NCBI GenBank assembly: GCA_000696115.1
Contig: JJOH01000003.1
Location: forward strand, 372,001 to 436,000
DNA from: Streptomyces olindensis
Lineage (GTDB): Bacteria; Actinomycetota; Actinomycetes; Streptomycetales; Streptomycetaceae
Reading direction: 5' to 3'
DNA: 64,000 bases
A model generated the notes under the pieces. It did not search any database. It saw only the letters and a list, made by a program, of their open reading frames with translations, and was not told the origin of the DNA. Positions 17,304 through 25,343 of this stretch are shown here, piece after piece; within the stretch, counting starts at the first letter, position 1; each line of letters opens with the position of its first letter. The position numbers were made by a program, and so were the translations under genes.

Positions 17304-17383
17304 GGCAGCAGTCCTTCCGGCGCGGGTTGCGGAACGCGCCGGACGCACCCTGACCCGTGGAGGGGGTCCGGGTCAACGCGCCC

Positions 17384-17406
17384 CCCGGCCCGCGCGGCGG
17401 GCCGGG
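17384..17406 (-). terminator. Hairpin terminator of the prenyl-synthase operon
   Basis: Perfect nine-base arms CCCGGCCCG and CGGGCCGGG around CGCGG lie just beyond the stop of the minus-strand polyprenyl synthetase gene. Confidence 0.6.
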
Positions 17407-17416
17407 CACCGCGGCC

Positions 17417-18712
17417 TCAGGCGTCGCGCCGCACCAGGTGGGCCAGCAGTGACCGCAGGTCGCGGGCTGCCCCCGCCGCCAACGGCACGCCGCCGAGCGC
17501 CGTCTCGACGGCGGCGAGGTGCCGCCGGGCCTCCGCCAGGGCCGCCGCACGGCCGCCCGACTCCTCGATCAACGCGGCCGCCCCGCCCGGATCGTCCCCG
17601 GCCTCCAGGAGTGCGGCGATCCGGTCGCCCTGCGGGGAACCGAGCGCCACCAGCACCGGGAACGTCTTCTTCCGTTCCCGCAGATCGCCGTGGACGGGCT
17701 TGCCGGTGACCTGCGGGTCGCCCCAGATGCCCAGCACGTCGTCGACGATCTGGAAGGCGACGCCGAGGTGCCGGCCCGCCCGGTCGAGTGCGGTGGCCGT
17801 CCCGGGCGCGGCACCGCCGAGCACGGCACCGAGCGCGGCCGCGCAGCCCAACAGCGCGCCCGTCTTGTGCTCGGCCATCGCCCGGTACTCGTCCGGCCGT
17901 ACGCGGCGCGGACCGGTCCAGGGGCGGTCGGCGAACAGCAGGTCGTCCGCCTGGCCGCGCACCAGGTCGCCCAGCGCCACGGACAGCGTCCGCACGGCGG
18001 CGGCGCCGCCCGGCCCCGCGGCGAGCGTCCCGACGGCCAGGGCGAACAGGGCGTCGCCGGCCAGGACGGCGGGGCCGGTGCCGTAGGCCTTCCACACGGT
18101 GGGACGACGGCGCCGGGCCGCGTCGCCGTCCATGATGTCGTCGTGCAGCAGGGAGAAGGTGTGCACCAGCTCCACCGCGACGGCCGCGGCCACTCCGTCC
18201 CGCCCGGGTGCCCCGGCCGCCTCGGCCCCCAGCACCGCGAGCGCCTGCCGCACACCCTTGCCGCCCGGGGCGACGGCCGGGGCACCACCGACCTCGCACC
18301 AGCCGAAGGAGTAGGCGGCCATCTCGGCCACCCAGGGGTGCAGCTGCCCGACGGCTTCGACGAGCGCGGGCCGCACCAGCGCGCGGCAGCGCTCGAGGAC
18401 CTGAAGGGCATCGGTCGCGGGTCCACTGGTGGTGCCCGGGCGGGGCGGCTCGGCGGTGTTGGGGTGGTCGGTGGTGTCGGGGAGTGGGCGCTCGCCGGTG
18501 GTCGGTCCGGCGGTGGTCGGTCCGGTGGTGGTGCCGGGGCGCTGGTGCCCGGCTGCGGTGGTGGGTCCGCCCGTGGTGCCGGGTCGGGCCGACCGGTCGG
18601 CCGTGGGGGCCGTGAGGGCCGGCGGCGCCGTGACCTGTCCGGTCGTCCGTACTCCCGTACCGGCCGCCGTACCCCGCCGCACCGGCCCCGCCGCCTTCGG
18701 CAGCGCCGTCAT
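17417..18712 (-). CDS. Polyprenyl (isoprenyl) diphosphate synthase with low-complexity N-terminal extension
   Basis: The 431-aa protein has a trans-prenyltransferase domain (about 110-431) with both Asp-rich motifs: FSLLHDDIMDGD (first DDxxD) and FQIVDDVLGIWGD (second), plus GDLRERKKTFPV. It joins IPP to allylic diphosphates; the chain length is unclear. The first about 105 residues are a Thr/Gly/Pro-rich tract with repeats of the type RPGTTxGPTT, absent from usual enzymes of 330-360 aa. The ATG at 18712 overlaps the TPR gene stop as ATGA, so the two are translationally coupled, and the N-terminus is therefore likely real. No terpene cyclase lies nearby. Confidence 0.88.
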   Translation of the reverse strand: MTALPKAAGPVRRGTAAGTGVRTTGQVTAPPALTAPTADRSARPGTTGGPTTAAGHQRPGTTTGPTTAGPTTGERPLPDTTDHPNTAEPPRPGTTSGPATDALQVLERCRALVRPALVEAVGQLHPWVAEMAAYSFGWCEVGGAPAVAPGGKGVRQALAVLGAEAAGAPGRDGVAAAVAVELVHTFSLLHDDIMDGDAARRRRPTVWKAYGTGPAVLAGDALFALAVGTLAAGPGGAAAVRTLSVALGDLVRGQADDLLFADRPWTGPRRVRPDEYRAMAEHKTGALLGCAAALGAVLGGAAPGTATALDRAGRHLGVAFQIVDDVLGIWGDPQVTGKPVHGDLRERKKTFPVLVALGSPQGDRIAALLEAGDDPGGAAALIEESGGRAAALAEARRHLAAVETALGGVPLAAGAARDLRSLLAHLVRRDA

Positions 18713-19764
18713 CGTGCCGTCTCCGTGGCCCGCGCGGCGGCCGGTATGCCGAGTTCCTCGTGGGCGCGGGCCACCATCTCGCGGGCGTGCTGGAGGCCGA
18801 TCCGCTCCAGCACGCCCGCGAGGTCGGCCAGTTCGGCCGCCGTCCCGCCCGGGTCGTGGCCCAGCCGGGCCAGGGCCTTGGCCAGCCCCAGCCGCGACAG
18901 CGCCTCCCCGCGCGGCTCGCTCATCTCGCGGAACTCCGCGAGCGCCTGCTCGTACCACGCCCGGGCCTCGGCGTAACGCCCCGCCCGGTACAGCACGTTT
19001 CCGCGCATCTTGTGGTTGTAGGCCAGCGCGCTGGACAGCCGCATCGCGCGGCACGTCGTCTCCGCCTCGGTCAGCAGTTCCAACGCCCGCTGGGTGTCCC
19101 CGTCCCGCACCGAGACGACATCGGCCAGGCCGCGCAACGCCCAGGCGTGGCCCCGCCGGTCGTCGGCGCGCGCGGCGATCTCGGCGGCCTCCTCGAACAG
19201 GGCGTGGGCGGTGTCGTACTTGCCGGTGTTGCGGTGCATCTGCGCGATGCCCTCCAGCGCCCACACCGTGTGCCGCGCCTCCCCGCGCCGCCGGGCCTCG
19301 GCGAGCAACTGCTCGTGCAACCGGCCGACGGCCTCGTAGTCGCCCTGGATACGGCCGGTCTCGGCCAGACCCGCCAGCGAGTAGCCGCGTACGACGATGT
19401 CCCCGCCGCGCTCGCCCAGGTCGGCCGCGAGCCCGAGCAGCCGCCGGGCCAGCCGGAACGCGCCGCGCTGCCGGGCCAGCGTGCCGCCGCTCCACAGCGC
19501 CCAGGCCATCGCCGCGACGTCCCCGGCCCGGCGGGCGGCACGGTAACTCGCCTTCCAGGCCCGGTCCGCCTCCTCGACCCGGCCCAGTCGGCGCTGCGCC
19601 TCGGCCACCGCGAGCCCGGAACGCGCCGCCTCCCCGGGCCGCCCGGCACGCTCGGCAGCCTCCAACTGCTCGGTGCCGGCGGCCAGGACGTCGGTCAGGG
19701 AGGAGTTGACGGACAGGGTGGTCAGCGCGCCCTGGTACTCCGGGGCGAATGCCTTGCCGTACAT
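18709..19764 (-). CDS. Tetratricopeptide-repeat protein
   Basis: The 351-aa protein is built of helical TPR units from about residue 20 to 330, visible as repeated A-x-x-x-Y/G-x(5)-A patterns. Examples are GDYEAVGRLHEQLLAEARRR, TGKYDTAHALFEEAAEIAAR and AGRYAEARAWYEQALAEFRE. It is likely a cytoplasmic protein-protein interaction scaffold. I chose the ATG at 19764 (MYGKAFAPEYQGALTTL) after AAAGG; the longer frame runs through the promoter repeats. It is the first gene of a two-gene operon with the prenyl synthase (ATGA overlap), so it may assist or regulate that enzyme. Confidence 0.85.
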   Translation of the reverse strand: MYGKAFAPEYQGALTTLSVNSSLTDVLAAGTEQLEAAERAGRPGEAARSGLAVAEAQRRLGRVEEADRAWKASYRAARRAGDVAAMAWALWSGGTLARQRGAFRLARRLLGLAADLGERGGDIVVRGYSLAGLAETGRIQGDYEAVGRLHEQLLAEARRRGEARHTVWALEGIAQMHRNTGKYDTAHALFEEAAEIAARADDRRGHAWALRGLADVVSVRDGDTQRALELLTEAETTCRAMRLSSALAYNHKMRGNVLYRAGRYAEARAWYEQALAEFREMSEPRGEALSRLGLAKALARLGHDPGGTAAELADLAGVLERIGLQHAREMVARAHEELGIPAAARATETAR

Positions 19765-19780
19765 CGATGCCTTTCGGTCC

Positions 19781-19824
19781 GTATACACATCATCTCTACA
19801 CAGCGCGTATACATGGTGTGTATA
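19781..19824 (-). promoter_or_regulatory. Repeated GTATAC-type operator/promoter upstream of the TPR-prenyl synthase operon
   Basis: GTATAC occurs at 19781-19786 and again at 19807-19812, followed by TGTATA at 19819-19824. TATACA (19808-19813) and TGTATA (19819-19824) form a perfect inverted repeat with a five-base spacer. The cluster lies 17-60 bases before the TPR start codon, where a repressor would block transcription, and is markedly AT-rich for its surroundings. The regulator is not encoded next to it. Confidence 0.5.
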
Positions 19825-19838
19825 GAAGGGTGGAAACC

Positions 19839-19862
19839 GGCCCTGGCCACGAGGCCAGGGCC
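19839..19862 (-). terminator. Hairpin terminator downstream of the AIM24 gene
   Basis: Perfect ten-base arms GGCCCTGGCC and GGCCAGGGCC with an ACGA loop are followed on the minus strand by GGTTTCC. It separates the minus-strand AIM24 gene from the TPR operon. Confidence 0.7.
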
Positions 19863-19957
19863 TCACCTGTTGCCGATCAAGACGTCGGCGGCACGGACCG
19901 GGTTGCCTGTGAGGCGCAGATCACCTGACAGGGGCTCAGCGGAGGCCCGGGGGCGTG

Positions 19958-20635
19958 TCAGTGCTGGCCGGGTTTCTGCGGGGTCGCCTCGCTCGGCCGT
20001 ACGACGACGTATCCCTCGCCCTGGAGCATCAGCTGCACGGCCTCGCCGGAGCCGCCGCGCAGCATGGAGCCGAGGGACTGGGAGCGGTGGAGGGAGGTCT
20101 GCAGGCCCGCGGTCCAGCCGACGATGGCGTCGGTGTCGACGTACACCGGGTACTGCGGGGAGACCGGGATGACCAGCGGATTGCCCTCGCACACCAGGCC
20201 CAGCCTGCCGTGCCCGGTGAAGACGCTGTTGAACAGGCCGCCGCCGGTGATGCCGGCGCCCTTCACGGTCGCGATGCGGTACGCCAACGTGGCGTCGAAG
20301 CACAGGACGTTGCGGCCGTTGACGGTGAACTCGTCACCCGGTTCGACGTCGACGATGAAGCAGTTCTGCGCCTCGTGGGCGAACCAGGCCTCGCCCTGCC
20401 CGCGCACCGCCATCAGGGGAAGCCCCTCCCCGGTGACCGCGCGCTTGAGCATGCCGCCCACGCCCTGGCCCTTGCGTTCGAACTGGAGGCTGCCGCGGTA
20501 GGCGATCATCGCGCCCTGGCGCGCGAGCATCTCGCCGTTCACCGTGTACCGGATGCACTTGGCGTTCTCGACCGCCATGCCCGGCGCGACGGCGGGCTGC
20601 ACCATGTGCTCGCTGGAAAAGAGGTCACCCTTCAT
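19958..20635 (-). CDS. AIM24 family protein
   Basis: The 225-aa all-beta protein belongs to the AIM24/TIGR00266 group: it has CIRYTVNGEMLARQGAMIAY, a Gly-rich GHGRLGLVCEGNPLVIPV and YVDTDAIVGWTAGLQTSL. Bacterial members are cytoplasmic beta-barrel-like proteins of unknown biochemical function, often near TerD-type or stress genes, as here. The ATG at 20635 follows GAGGATGCCGGT. It lies 89 bases downstream of the TerD-CAP gene on the same strand and may share its transcript. Confidence 0.9.
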   Translation of the reverse strand: MKGDLFSSEHMVQPAVAPGMAVENAKCIRYTVNGEMLARQGAMIAYRGSLQFERKGQGVGGMLKRAVTGEGLPLMAVRGQGEAWFAHEAQNCFIVDVEPGDEFTVNGRNVLCFDATLAYRIATVKGAGITGGGLFNSVFTGHGRLGLVCEGNPLVIPVSPQYPVYVDTDAIVGWTAGLQTSLHRSQSLGSMLRGGSGEAVQLMLQGEGYVVVRPSEATPQKPGQH

Positions 20636-20724
20636 ACCGGCATCCTCGCCCGGAGCCTCTCCCTCCGCCAAGATCGCGGCGATCGTCGGGGGGCGGACGG
20701 ACCACACGGCCGGGTGAGGCGGTC

Positions 20725-22164
20725 TCAACCGCCGAAGACCTGTGTCCAGTAGGTGCCCGCCCGGCCGCCGCCGGCGAAGCCGATCCCGATGTGGGTGAAG
20801 CCGGGCTTGAGGATGTTGGCCCGGTGGCCGGGGCTGTTCATCCAGCCCTCCACCACGTCGGCGGGGGAGCGCTGGCCGCAGGCTATGTTCTCGCCGATGG
20901 AACGCCGGGTGGACCCCGCGGCGGCGGCCCGGTCCCAGGGGCGGCTGCCGTCGGGCGCGGTGTGCGAGTAGAAGGCGCGGGCCACCATGTCCGCGCTGTG
21001 CGCCTGCGCCGCGGCGGTGAGCAGCGGGTCGACGGCCAGGGGAGGCAGTCCGGCCCGGGCCCGCTCGCGGTTGGTGAGGTCGGTGACGGCGGCTGCCGTG
21101 TCGGCCAGCCCACGGGGCGTGAACGGCCGGGCCCACAGGGCAGTCCAGTAGGTGTCGCCGGACGGGCCGTCCTGGACCCGGGCCAGGGCTCCGTGGGTGA
21201 ACGCCGGGTCGACCAGGGTGCGGCGGGGCGAGTCCGCGCGCAGGCAGTACGCGACGAACTCGGCGGTCGTGCGCGGGCCGGACACCAGATGCTCGCCGAC
21301 GGTGAGATACGCGTACCCGGCGCCGGTGACACGCTGGTAGACGGAGACGCCGTCGCGGCTCTCGACGCCGAGCCGCCCGGCGGCGGCCATGGCGGCGGCG
21401 TGTTCACGGGCCGCGGACACCAGACGGGCGTCGAGGGAGACCGGCGGTGAACCGGCGGCGGACCGCGCGGAGTTGACCAGGTCAAGGAAGGGGTCGTCCG
21501 GGGGTGCGTGACCGGGTGCCCCCGGAGAGGGAACGACGGCGGTCGGCGGCCCGGTCCGGTGGGAGCCCGCCGGGACGGCGGCCGGTCCGGCGAGGGGACC
21601 CACCCGCCGCGCCTCGCCGCCGAGCGGAGCCGGCCGGGTGCCCGGCCCGCCGGCCGCTGCCGGGCCCGGCCCGGACACCGGCGGGTCGTCCACGACGTCG
21701 ACGCCGAAATCCCGCGCGAGCCCCGCCAGTCCGTCGGCGTACCCCTGGCCCAGGGCCCGCAGCTTCCAGCGGTCGCCACGCCGGTAGAACTCGGCGAGCA
21801 GCAGCACCGTCTCCCGCTGGGACCGCGGCGGTGTGAACCGGGCGAGCGGGCGGCCGGCCGCGTCGGTGACGTGGAGCGTCGGGGAGGGCAGGCGGTTGAG
21901 GGGAGTCCCGGGGTCGGCGGGGCTGACGGCGACGGTGACCCGGGTGGCGCCCGGACGCAGCCTCGGCGGGTCCACGGTGAGCGTGTCGCCCCGCAGGCGG
22001 GCGCCGGGCGCGGCCGGCTGGTTGTAAAAGACGAAGTCCTCGTCGCCCCGGACCTTTCCGCCGTCGTCCGTGACGAGCGCCGACACGTCGAACGGCCCGG
22101 GCACCCGGACGCTCACCGCACCGCCCGGCAACGGCACATTGCCCCCGGGGACCAACTCGCTCAT
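20725..22164 (-). CDS. TerD-CAP-CAP fusion protein
   Basis: The 479-aa protein has three domains. Residues 1-160 are a TerD-type calcium-binding domain (FDVSALVTDDGGKVRGDEDF, then FVFYNQ, and LLLAEFYRRGDRWKLRALGQ). After a Pro/Gly-rich linker (about 165-220) come two CAP/SCP domains. The first is degenerate (FLDLVNSARSAAGSPPVSLD onward) and the second is canonical, with AHSADMVARAFYSHTAPDG, IGENIACG and WMNSPGHRANIL. CAP domains are usually secreted, yet no signal peptide or membrane segment is present. The ATG at 22164 begins the TerD homology (MSELVPGGNVPLP); the frame runs further upstream without recognisable sequence. The role is unknown; TerD relatives act in tellurite resistance, phage defence and calcium signalling. 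Confidence 0.88.
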   Translation of the reverse strand: MSELVPGGNVPLPGGAVSVRVPGPFDVSALVTDDGGKVRGDEDFVFYNQPAAPGARLRGDTLTVDPPRLRPGATRVTVAVSPADPGTPLNRLPSPTLHVTDAAGRPLARFTPPRSQRETVLLLAEFYRRGDRWKLRALGQGYADGLAGLARDFGVDVVDDPPVSGPGPAAAGGPGTRPAPLGGEARRVGPLAGPAAVPAGSHRTGPPTAVVPSPGAPGHAPPDDPFLDLVNSARSAAGSPPVSLDARLVSAAREHAAAMAAAGRLGVESRDGVSVYQRVTGAGYAYLTVGEHLVSGPRTTAEFVAYCLRADSPRRTLVDPAFTHGALARVQDGPSGDTYWTALWARPFTPRGLADTAAAVTDLTNRERARAGLPPLAVDPLLTAAAQAHSADMVARAFYSHTAPDGSRPWDRAAAAGSTRRSIGENIACGQRSPADVVEGWMNSPGHRANILKPGFTHIGIGFAGGGRAGTYWTQVFGG

Positions 22165-22334
22165 CGCGCCGCCCTGTCGTTCCGCCCTGTCCGCGCCGTA
22201 TGGCGGCGGATGCCCGGACAACGGCCGGGAAGTGTGCGGGAGTTCCCGTACGAACCAGGGCAATGCGACTGCCGCCGGGAGCGATCCCCGCTTCTTTTGT
22301 CGACAGCGGAAAATAACCCTCCTACGTTCCGGTC

Positions 22335-22628
22335 ATGCACCCGACACGTCGCGGGGAGACGTTCGAGACGTTCCCGGCGAACACCCCGGCCGCTTCCCAG
22401 GTCTTCACCACCGTCCTCTCCCACGGCCCGCTCACCCGGCTGGCGGCCGCCCGGCCGGCCGGGCTCTCCCCGGCCGCCGTCACCGAGGCGGTCCGGCCCC
22501 TGATCGAGGCCGGCTACCTGGCGGAGGACGTCGACGGGGAGGCGCGGCCGACGCTTGGGCGGCCCGCCAACCCGCTGCGGGTGAACGGCGATCGGGCGCT
22601 GTTCATCGGGGCCAAGGCGACCGGAGAC
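22335..22628 (+). pseudogene. N-terminal fragment of a ROK-family transcriptional regulator
   Basis: From the ATG at 22335 about 98 residues read as the winged-helix DNA-binding part of a ROK repressor. They include LSPAAVTEAVRPLIEAGYLA, TLGRPANPLRVN and the start of the kinase-like domain, ALFIGAKATGDG. Similarity then stops abruptly near 22628, where the sequence passes into a piece of the same kind of protein on the opposite strand. The sugar-kinase-like effector domain is missing. ROK repressors usually control sugar-utilisation genes, which fits the carbohydrate-enzyme remnants that follow. Confidence 0.75.
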
Positions 22629-22721
22629 GGCGATGCCCAGGCCCAGCACGCCCGCGCCGAGGCCGTCCGCCTCGGTCAGCAGGTCCTGCACCAGCGCCGT
22701 GATCCCGGCCAGCGGCGGCGG
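22620..22721 (-). pseudogene. Inverted internal fragment of a ROK-family regulator
   Basis: On the minus strand about 33 residues read PPLAGITALVQDLLTEADGL followed by GVLGLGIAVSG. This is the segment just after the N-terminal domain in ROK proteins, ending in the conserved GxGIAVSG. It directly abuts the plus-strand ROK N-terminus in opposite orientation, as if a small inversion had flipped the next part of the same gene. It is too short to function. Confidence 0.55.
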
Positions 22722-22881
22722 CGCCACCTCCCACACGTTCGCCTCCACGGGCGACTGGGGGACCGCCGAGACCGTCAGCGTCCCCGTGACGCTCAAAGCC
22801 GGCGCCAACACGATCACCTTCGACAGCGGCTCCAGCTACGCACCGGACATCGACCGGATCGACGTACCGACCTCGTCCTGA
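22722..22881 (+). pseudogene. C-terminal tail of a carbohydrate-binding module (CBM35/CBM6-like)
   Basis: About 50 residues up to the TGA at 22881 read SHTFASTGDWGTAETVSVPV, then LKAGANTITFDSGSSYAPDI and DRIDVPTSS. This is the typical last two-thirds of a CBM35/CBM6 beta-sandwich found at the C-terminus of secreted glycosidases (the GxNxI and DRI/V motifs). The catalytic gene it belonged to is gone. It lies 22 bases before a GH95 remnant on the same strand, so it may be the end of a neighbouring glycosidase gene. Confidence 0.6.
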
Positions 22882-22903
22882 CCCGGCAACCGGAGGCCCT
22901 CGC

Positions 22904-23691
22904 GTGGACACCCACCCGCCCAGACGCAGCCTGCTCGCCCTGGCCGCGGCGACCGGCTCCCTCGCCGCCCTGCCCGCCTTCACCGCCACGGCCGCACCGC
23001 GGCGCCCCGCCGGCGCGTCCGTCCCCGCCGGCGACCCACGCCACGCACCGTGGTGGCGCGCACCCGCCGACGAGAAGTCGATGATCGAGCAGGGCCTGCC
23101 CGTCGGCAACGGCCGCCTCGGCGCCCTCACGGGCAACGACCCCGGCCGTGAACTCCTGCTGATCACCGACGCCACGATGTGGACCGGCGGCCTCAACGAC
23201 ACCCTCGACGCGGACGGCCAGTTCCCCTACGGCCGCGACGACTTCGGGTCCTTCACACTCCTCGCCCGCCTCACCGTCGACCTGCCGGACCACGACCTGT
23301 CGGCCGTCTCCACCCCTCCACCGGTGGCGCCAACGGCACCGCCTTCAACCTGTTCGACATCTACGAAGTGGAGCGCGGCCGGGGCATCTTCCAGATCGAC
23401 GCCAACCTGGGTACTCCCACCGCCATGATCGAAATGCTCGTACAGTCGCGGCCGGGGCACGTGGAACTGCTGCCCGCCCTCCCCGCGGCCTGGGCGGACG
23501 ACGGCAGCATCCGGGGAGCCGGTGTGCGGGGCGGGTTCGTCCTCGACCTGCGCTGGCGCCACGGCAGGCCCACCGAGGCCACCCCGCACAGCGTCGGAGG
23601 CCGCACCACTACCGTGTCGTACGCCGGGGCGACCCGCAGGATCCACCTCGCGCCCGGCGGCTCCGTGACCCTGCGGAACCTCGCACCGTGA
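22904..23691 (+). pseudogene. Glycoside hydrolase family 95 (alpha-L-fucosidase-like) with internal deletion and frameshift
   Basis: The N-terminal piece starts at the GTG at 22904 behind CCGGAGG, with a Tat-type signal (RRSLLALAAATGSLAALPAF). It continues as WWRAPADEKSMIEQGLPVGN and LLITDATMWTGG, the opening of GH95 enzymes. At about 23315 the frame changes and the sequence jumps to the family C-terminus: FNLFDIYEVERGRGIFQIDA, VELLPALPAAW and GVRGGFVLDLRW, ending at 23691. Roughly 500 residues of the (alpha/alpha)6 catalytic barrel are missing compared with the usual 750-800 aa, so it is inactive. The promoter side and both ends look otherwise fresh, which suggests a recent deletion. Confidence 0.85.
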
Positions 23692-23732
23692 CACCGCCCG
23701 CACGCGACCGACCGGCCGAAGGAGCGCCGACG

Positions 23733-25001
23733 ATGCCCCGCACCGCACGCCCTCGCTGTCGCGCCGCCCTGGCCGCCCTCTCCTCCTGCGTCGTGCTGGG
23801 CTGCGGGACCGGCGCGACACCCCAGGGGGACCAGCCGGCCCCGCCGTCCAGTGCCCCCACGGGAGCGGAGTACGGCGTGGTCACCTGGGCCTCGTCCGCC
23901 GACCGCATCGGCGAGGCCGTCGACGGCCGCGGCTACCGGCTGCTGGTGCACACCAGCGTCGGCGGCAGCGGCCTCAGGGTGCGGCTGTCCAACGCCTTCG
24001 GCGACCAGCCCGTGACGTTCGGCAACGTCCACGTCGGCCTGCGACGGGACGGGGCCGCGCTCGTCCCCGGCAGCAACCGGCGCCTGACCTTCGGCGGCGC
24101 GCGCACCGTCACCGTCCCCGCCGGCGGCATCGTCTACAGCGACCCGCTGCCCGGCCACGTCCCCGCCGCGAGCACCCTCGCCGTCAGCCTCTACGTCGCC
24201 CGGGCGGGCGGTTCGCTCACCGGGCACTGGATGGCGATGCAGACGTCGTACACCACCGAGGGTGACCACACCGCGGAGGAGAGCGCGGCCAACTGGAAGC
24301 AGCGGACCGGATCCTGGTTCTACCTCGACGCCGTCACCGTACGGCCCCGCGAGGGGACGGGCGCGGTCGCCGCGCTCGGCGACTCCATCACCGACGGCTG
24401 GCAGTCCACGACCGACCGCGACCGCCGCTGGCCCGACTACCTCGCCCGCCGACTGGCCAGGTCCGCCACCGGCACGGTCGAAGGCGTGGCCAACGAAGGC
24501 ATCGCCGGCAACAGGGTCCTCACCGACGTCCCGGGGCAGAGCGCCCTGAACCGCCTGAGCCGGGACGTGCTCTCGCTGCCCGGAGTGCGGACGGTGTTCC
24601 TCTTCCAGGGCGTCAACGACATCAAGGCCGAACCGGGCGCCACGGCCGACGAGCTGATCGCCGGGTACCGCACGCTGATCGACCGGGCCCACGCGGCCGG
24701 GAAGTGCGTCGTCGGCGCCACGATCGCCCCCTACAAGGGTTGGCAGGAATGGGACCCGGCCGGGGAAGCGGTACGGCGGAAGGTCAACGCCTTCGTCCGG
24801 CACAGCGGCGCGTTCGACGCCGTCACCGACTTCGACCGCGTCCTGCGCAGCCCCTACGACCCCGAGCGGATCCTGCCCGCCTTCGACGGCGGCGACCATC
24901 TGCACCCCAACGACAAGGGAATGCAGGCGATGGCCGACGCCGTCGATCTGCGGAGCCTGGACTGCCGGAACGCACTGTCCTCGACACGGGAGATTCTGTA
25001 G
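23733..25001 (+). CDS. SGNH/GDSL-family esterase lipoprotein
   Basis: The 422-aa protein starts at the ATG at 23733 after GAAGGAGC. It has a lipoprotein-type signal ending VVLGCG (Cys near residue 24). A beta-sandwich N-terminal part (about 45-205) precedes an SGNH hydrolase domain with all four blocks: VAALGDSITDGW (Ser), GIAGNRVL (Gly/Asn region), FLFQGVNDIK (Asn) and GGDHLHPNDKGM (catalytic Asp and His). It belongs to the secreted SGNH esterases that deacylate sugars or polysaccharides. Its position 41 bases behind the broken GH95 gene suggests it was part of the same carbohydrate locus and is the only intact survivor. Confidence 0.88.
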   Translation: MPRTARPRCRAALAALSSCVVLGCGTGATPQGDQPAPPSSAPTGAEYGVVTWASSADRIGEAVDGRGYRLLVHTSVGGSGLRVRLSNAFGDQPVTFGNVHVGLRRDGAALVPGSNRRLTFGGARTVTVPAGGIVYSDPLPGHVPAASTLAVSLYVARAGGSLTGHWMAMQTSYTTEGDHTAEESAANWKQRTGSWFYLDAVTVRPREGTGAVAALGDSITDGWQSTTDRDRRWPDYLARRLARSATGTVEGVANEGIAGNRVLTDVPGQSALNRLSRDVLSLPGVRTVFLFQGVNDIKAEPGATADELIAGYRTLIDRAHAAGKCVVGATIAPYKGWQEWDPAGEAVRRKVNAFVRHSGAFDAVTDFDRVLRSPYDPERILPAFDGGDHLHPNDKGMQAMADAVDLRSLDCRNALSSTREIL

Positions 25002-25343
25002 CTGCGTCAACTAACCGCACACGGTGGCGAGACCAGCTCACATGGGTGAGACTGTCCATGAGGCTCAACTTCCGGGTACGAGGTGGGCCTATGGTTGTCG
25101 AACACTCGTCACCACCCGGAAACGCGCAGGACATCGCACTCGTCGGCCCTGCCTGCGGCGGATTCAACCCTCTCGGCGCCCCAGCCGGTTCACCATCTCG
25201 GGCCCCAGAAGTTTGCAATTCAAAAGACTGGCTTTCGTGCCGATCTTCATGATCAAGGTGCACATTCAGGCAGCCTTGCTCCAGGACTTCACCGGAGCAC
25301 GCCGACGCCTGATGGGCCGTACCCGACCCGGTCGGTGGTCATT
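25002..25343 (+). promoter_or_regulatory. 342-base upstream region of the giant-protein operon
   Basis: No gene is recognisable here, although a frame is open from 25083. The stretch is clearly less GC-rich than its neighbours, with patches such as TTGCAATTCAAAAGACT near 25213-25230. It should hold the promoter of the three-gene operon starting at 25344. I cannot fix a -10 element. Confidence 0.4.

Noticed and set aside
18420..18610. Repeated GGTCGGTCCGG-like DNA considered as a CRISPR or tandem array
   Set aside because: Units are irregular, have no constant spacers and encode the Thr/Gly/Pro tract of the prenyl synthase. There are no cas genes.
17417..19495. A single 692-aa frame joining TPR and prenyl synthase coding DNA
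   Set aside because: The first half reads the TPR gene in a wrong frame. The TPR gene has its own ATG and ends in an ATGA overlap with the synthase.
22633..22881. An 82-aa complete small gene at the CBM stump
   Set aside because: Its first 30 residues read the inverted ROK piece backwards; only the tail resembles a CBM, and no ribosome site precedes the ATG.
25083..25343. N-terminal extension of the 908-aa protein from the ATG at 25083
   Set aside because: The extra 87 residues have non-coding composition, lie in the AT-richer upstream region and lack a ribosome site.
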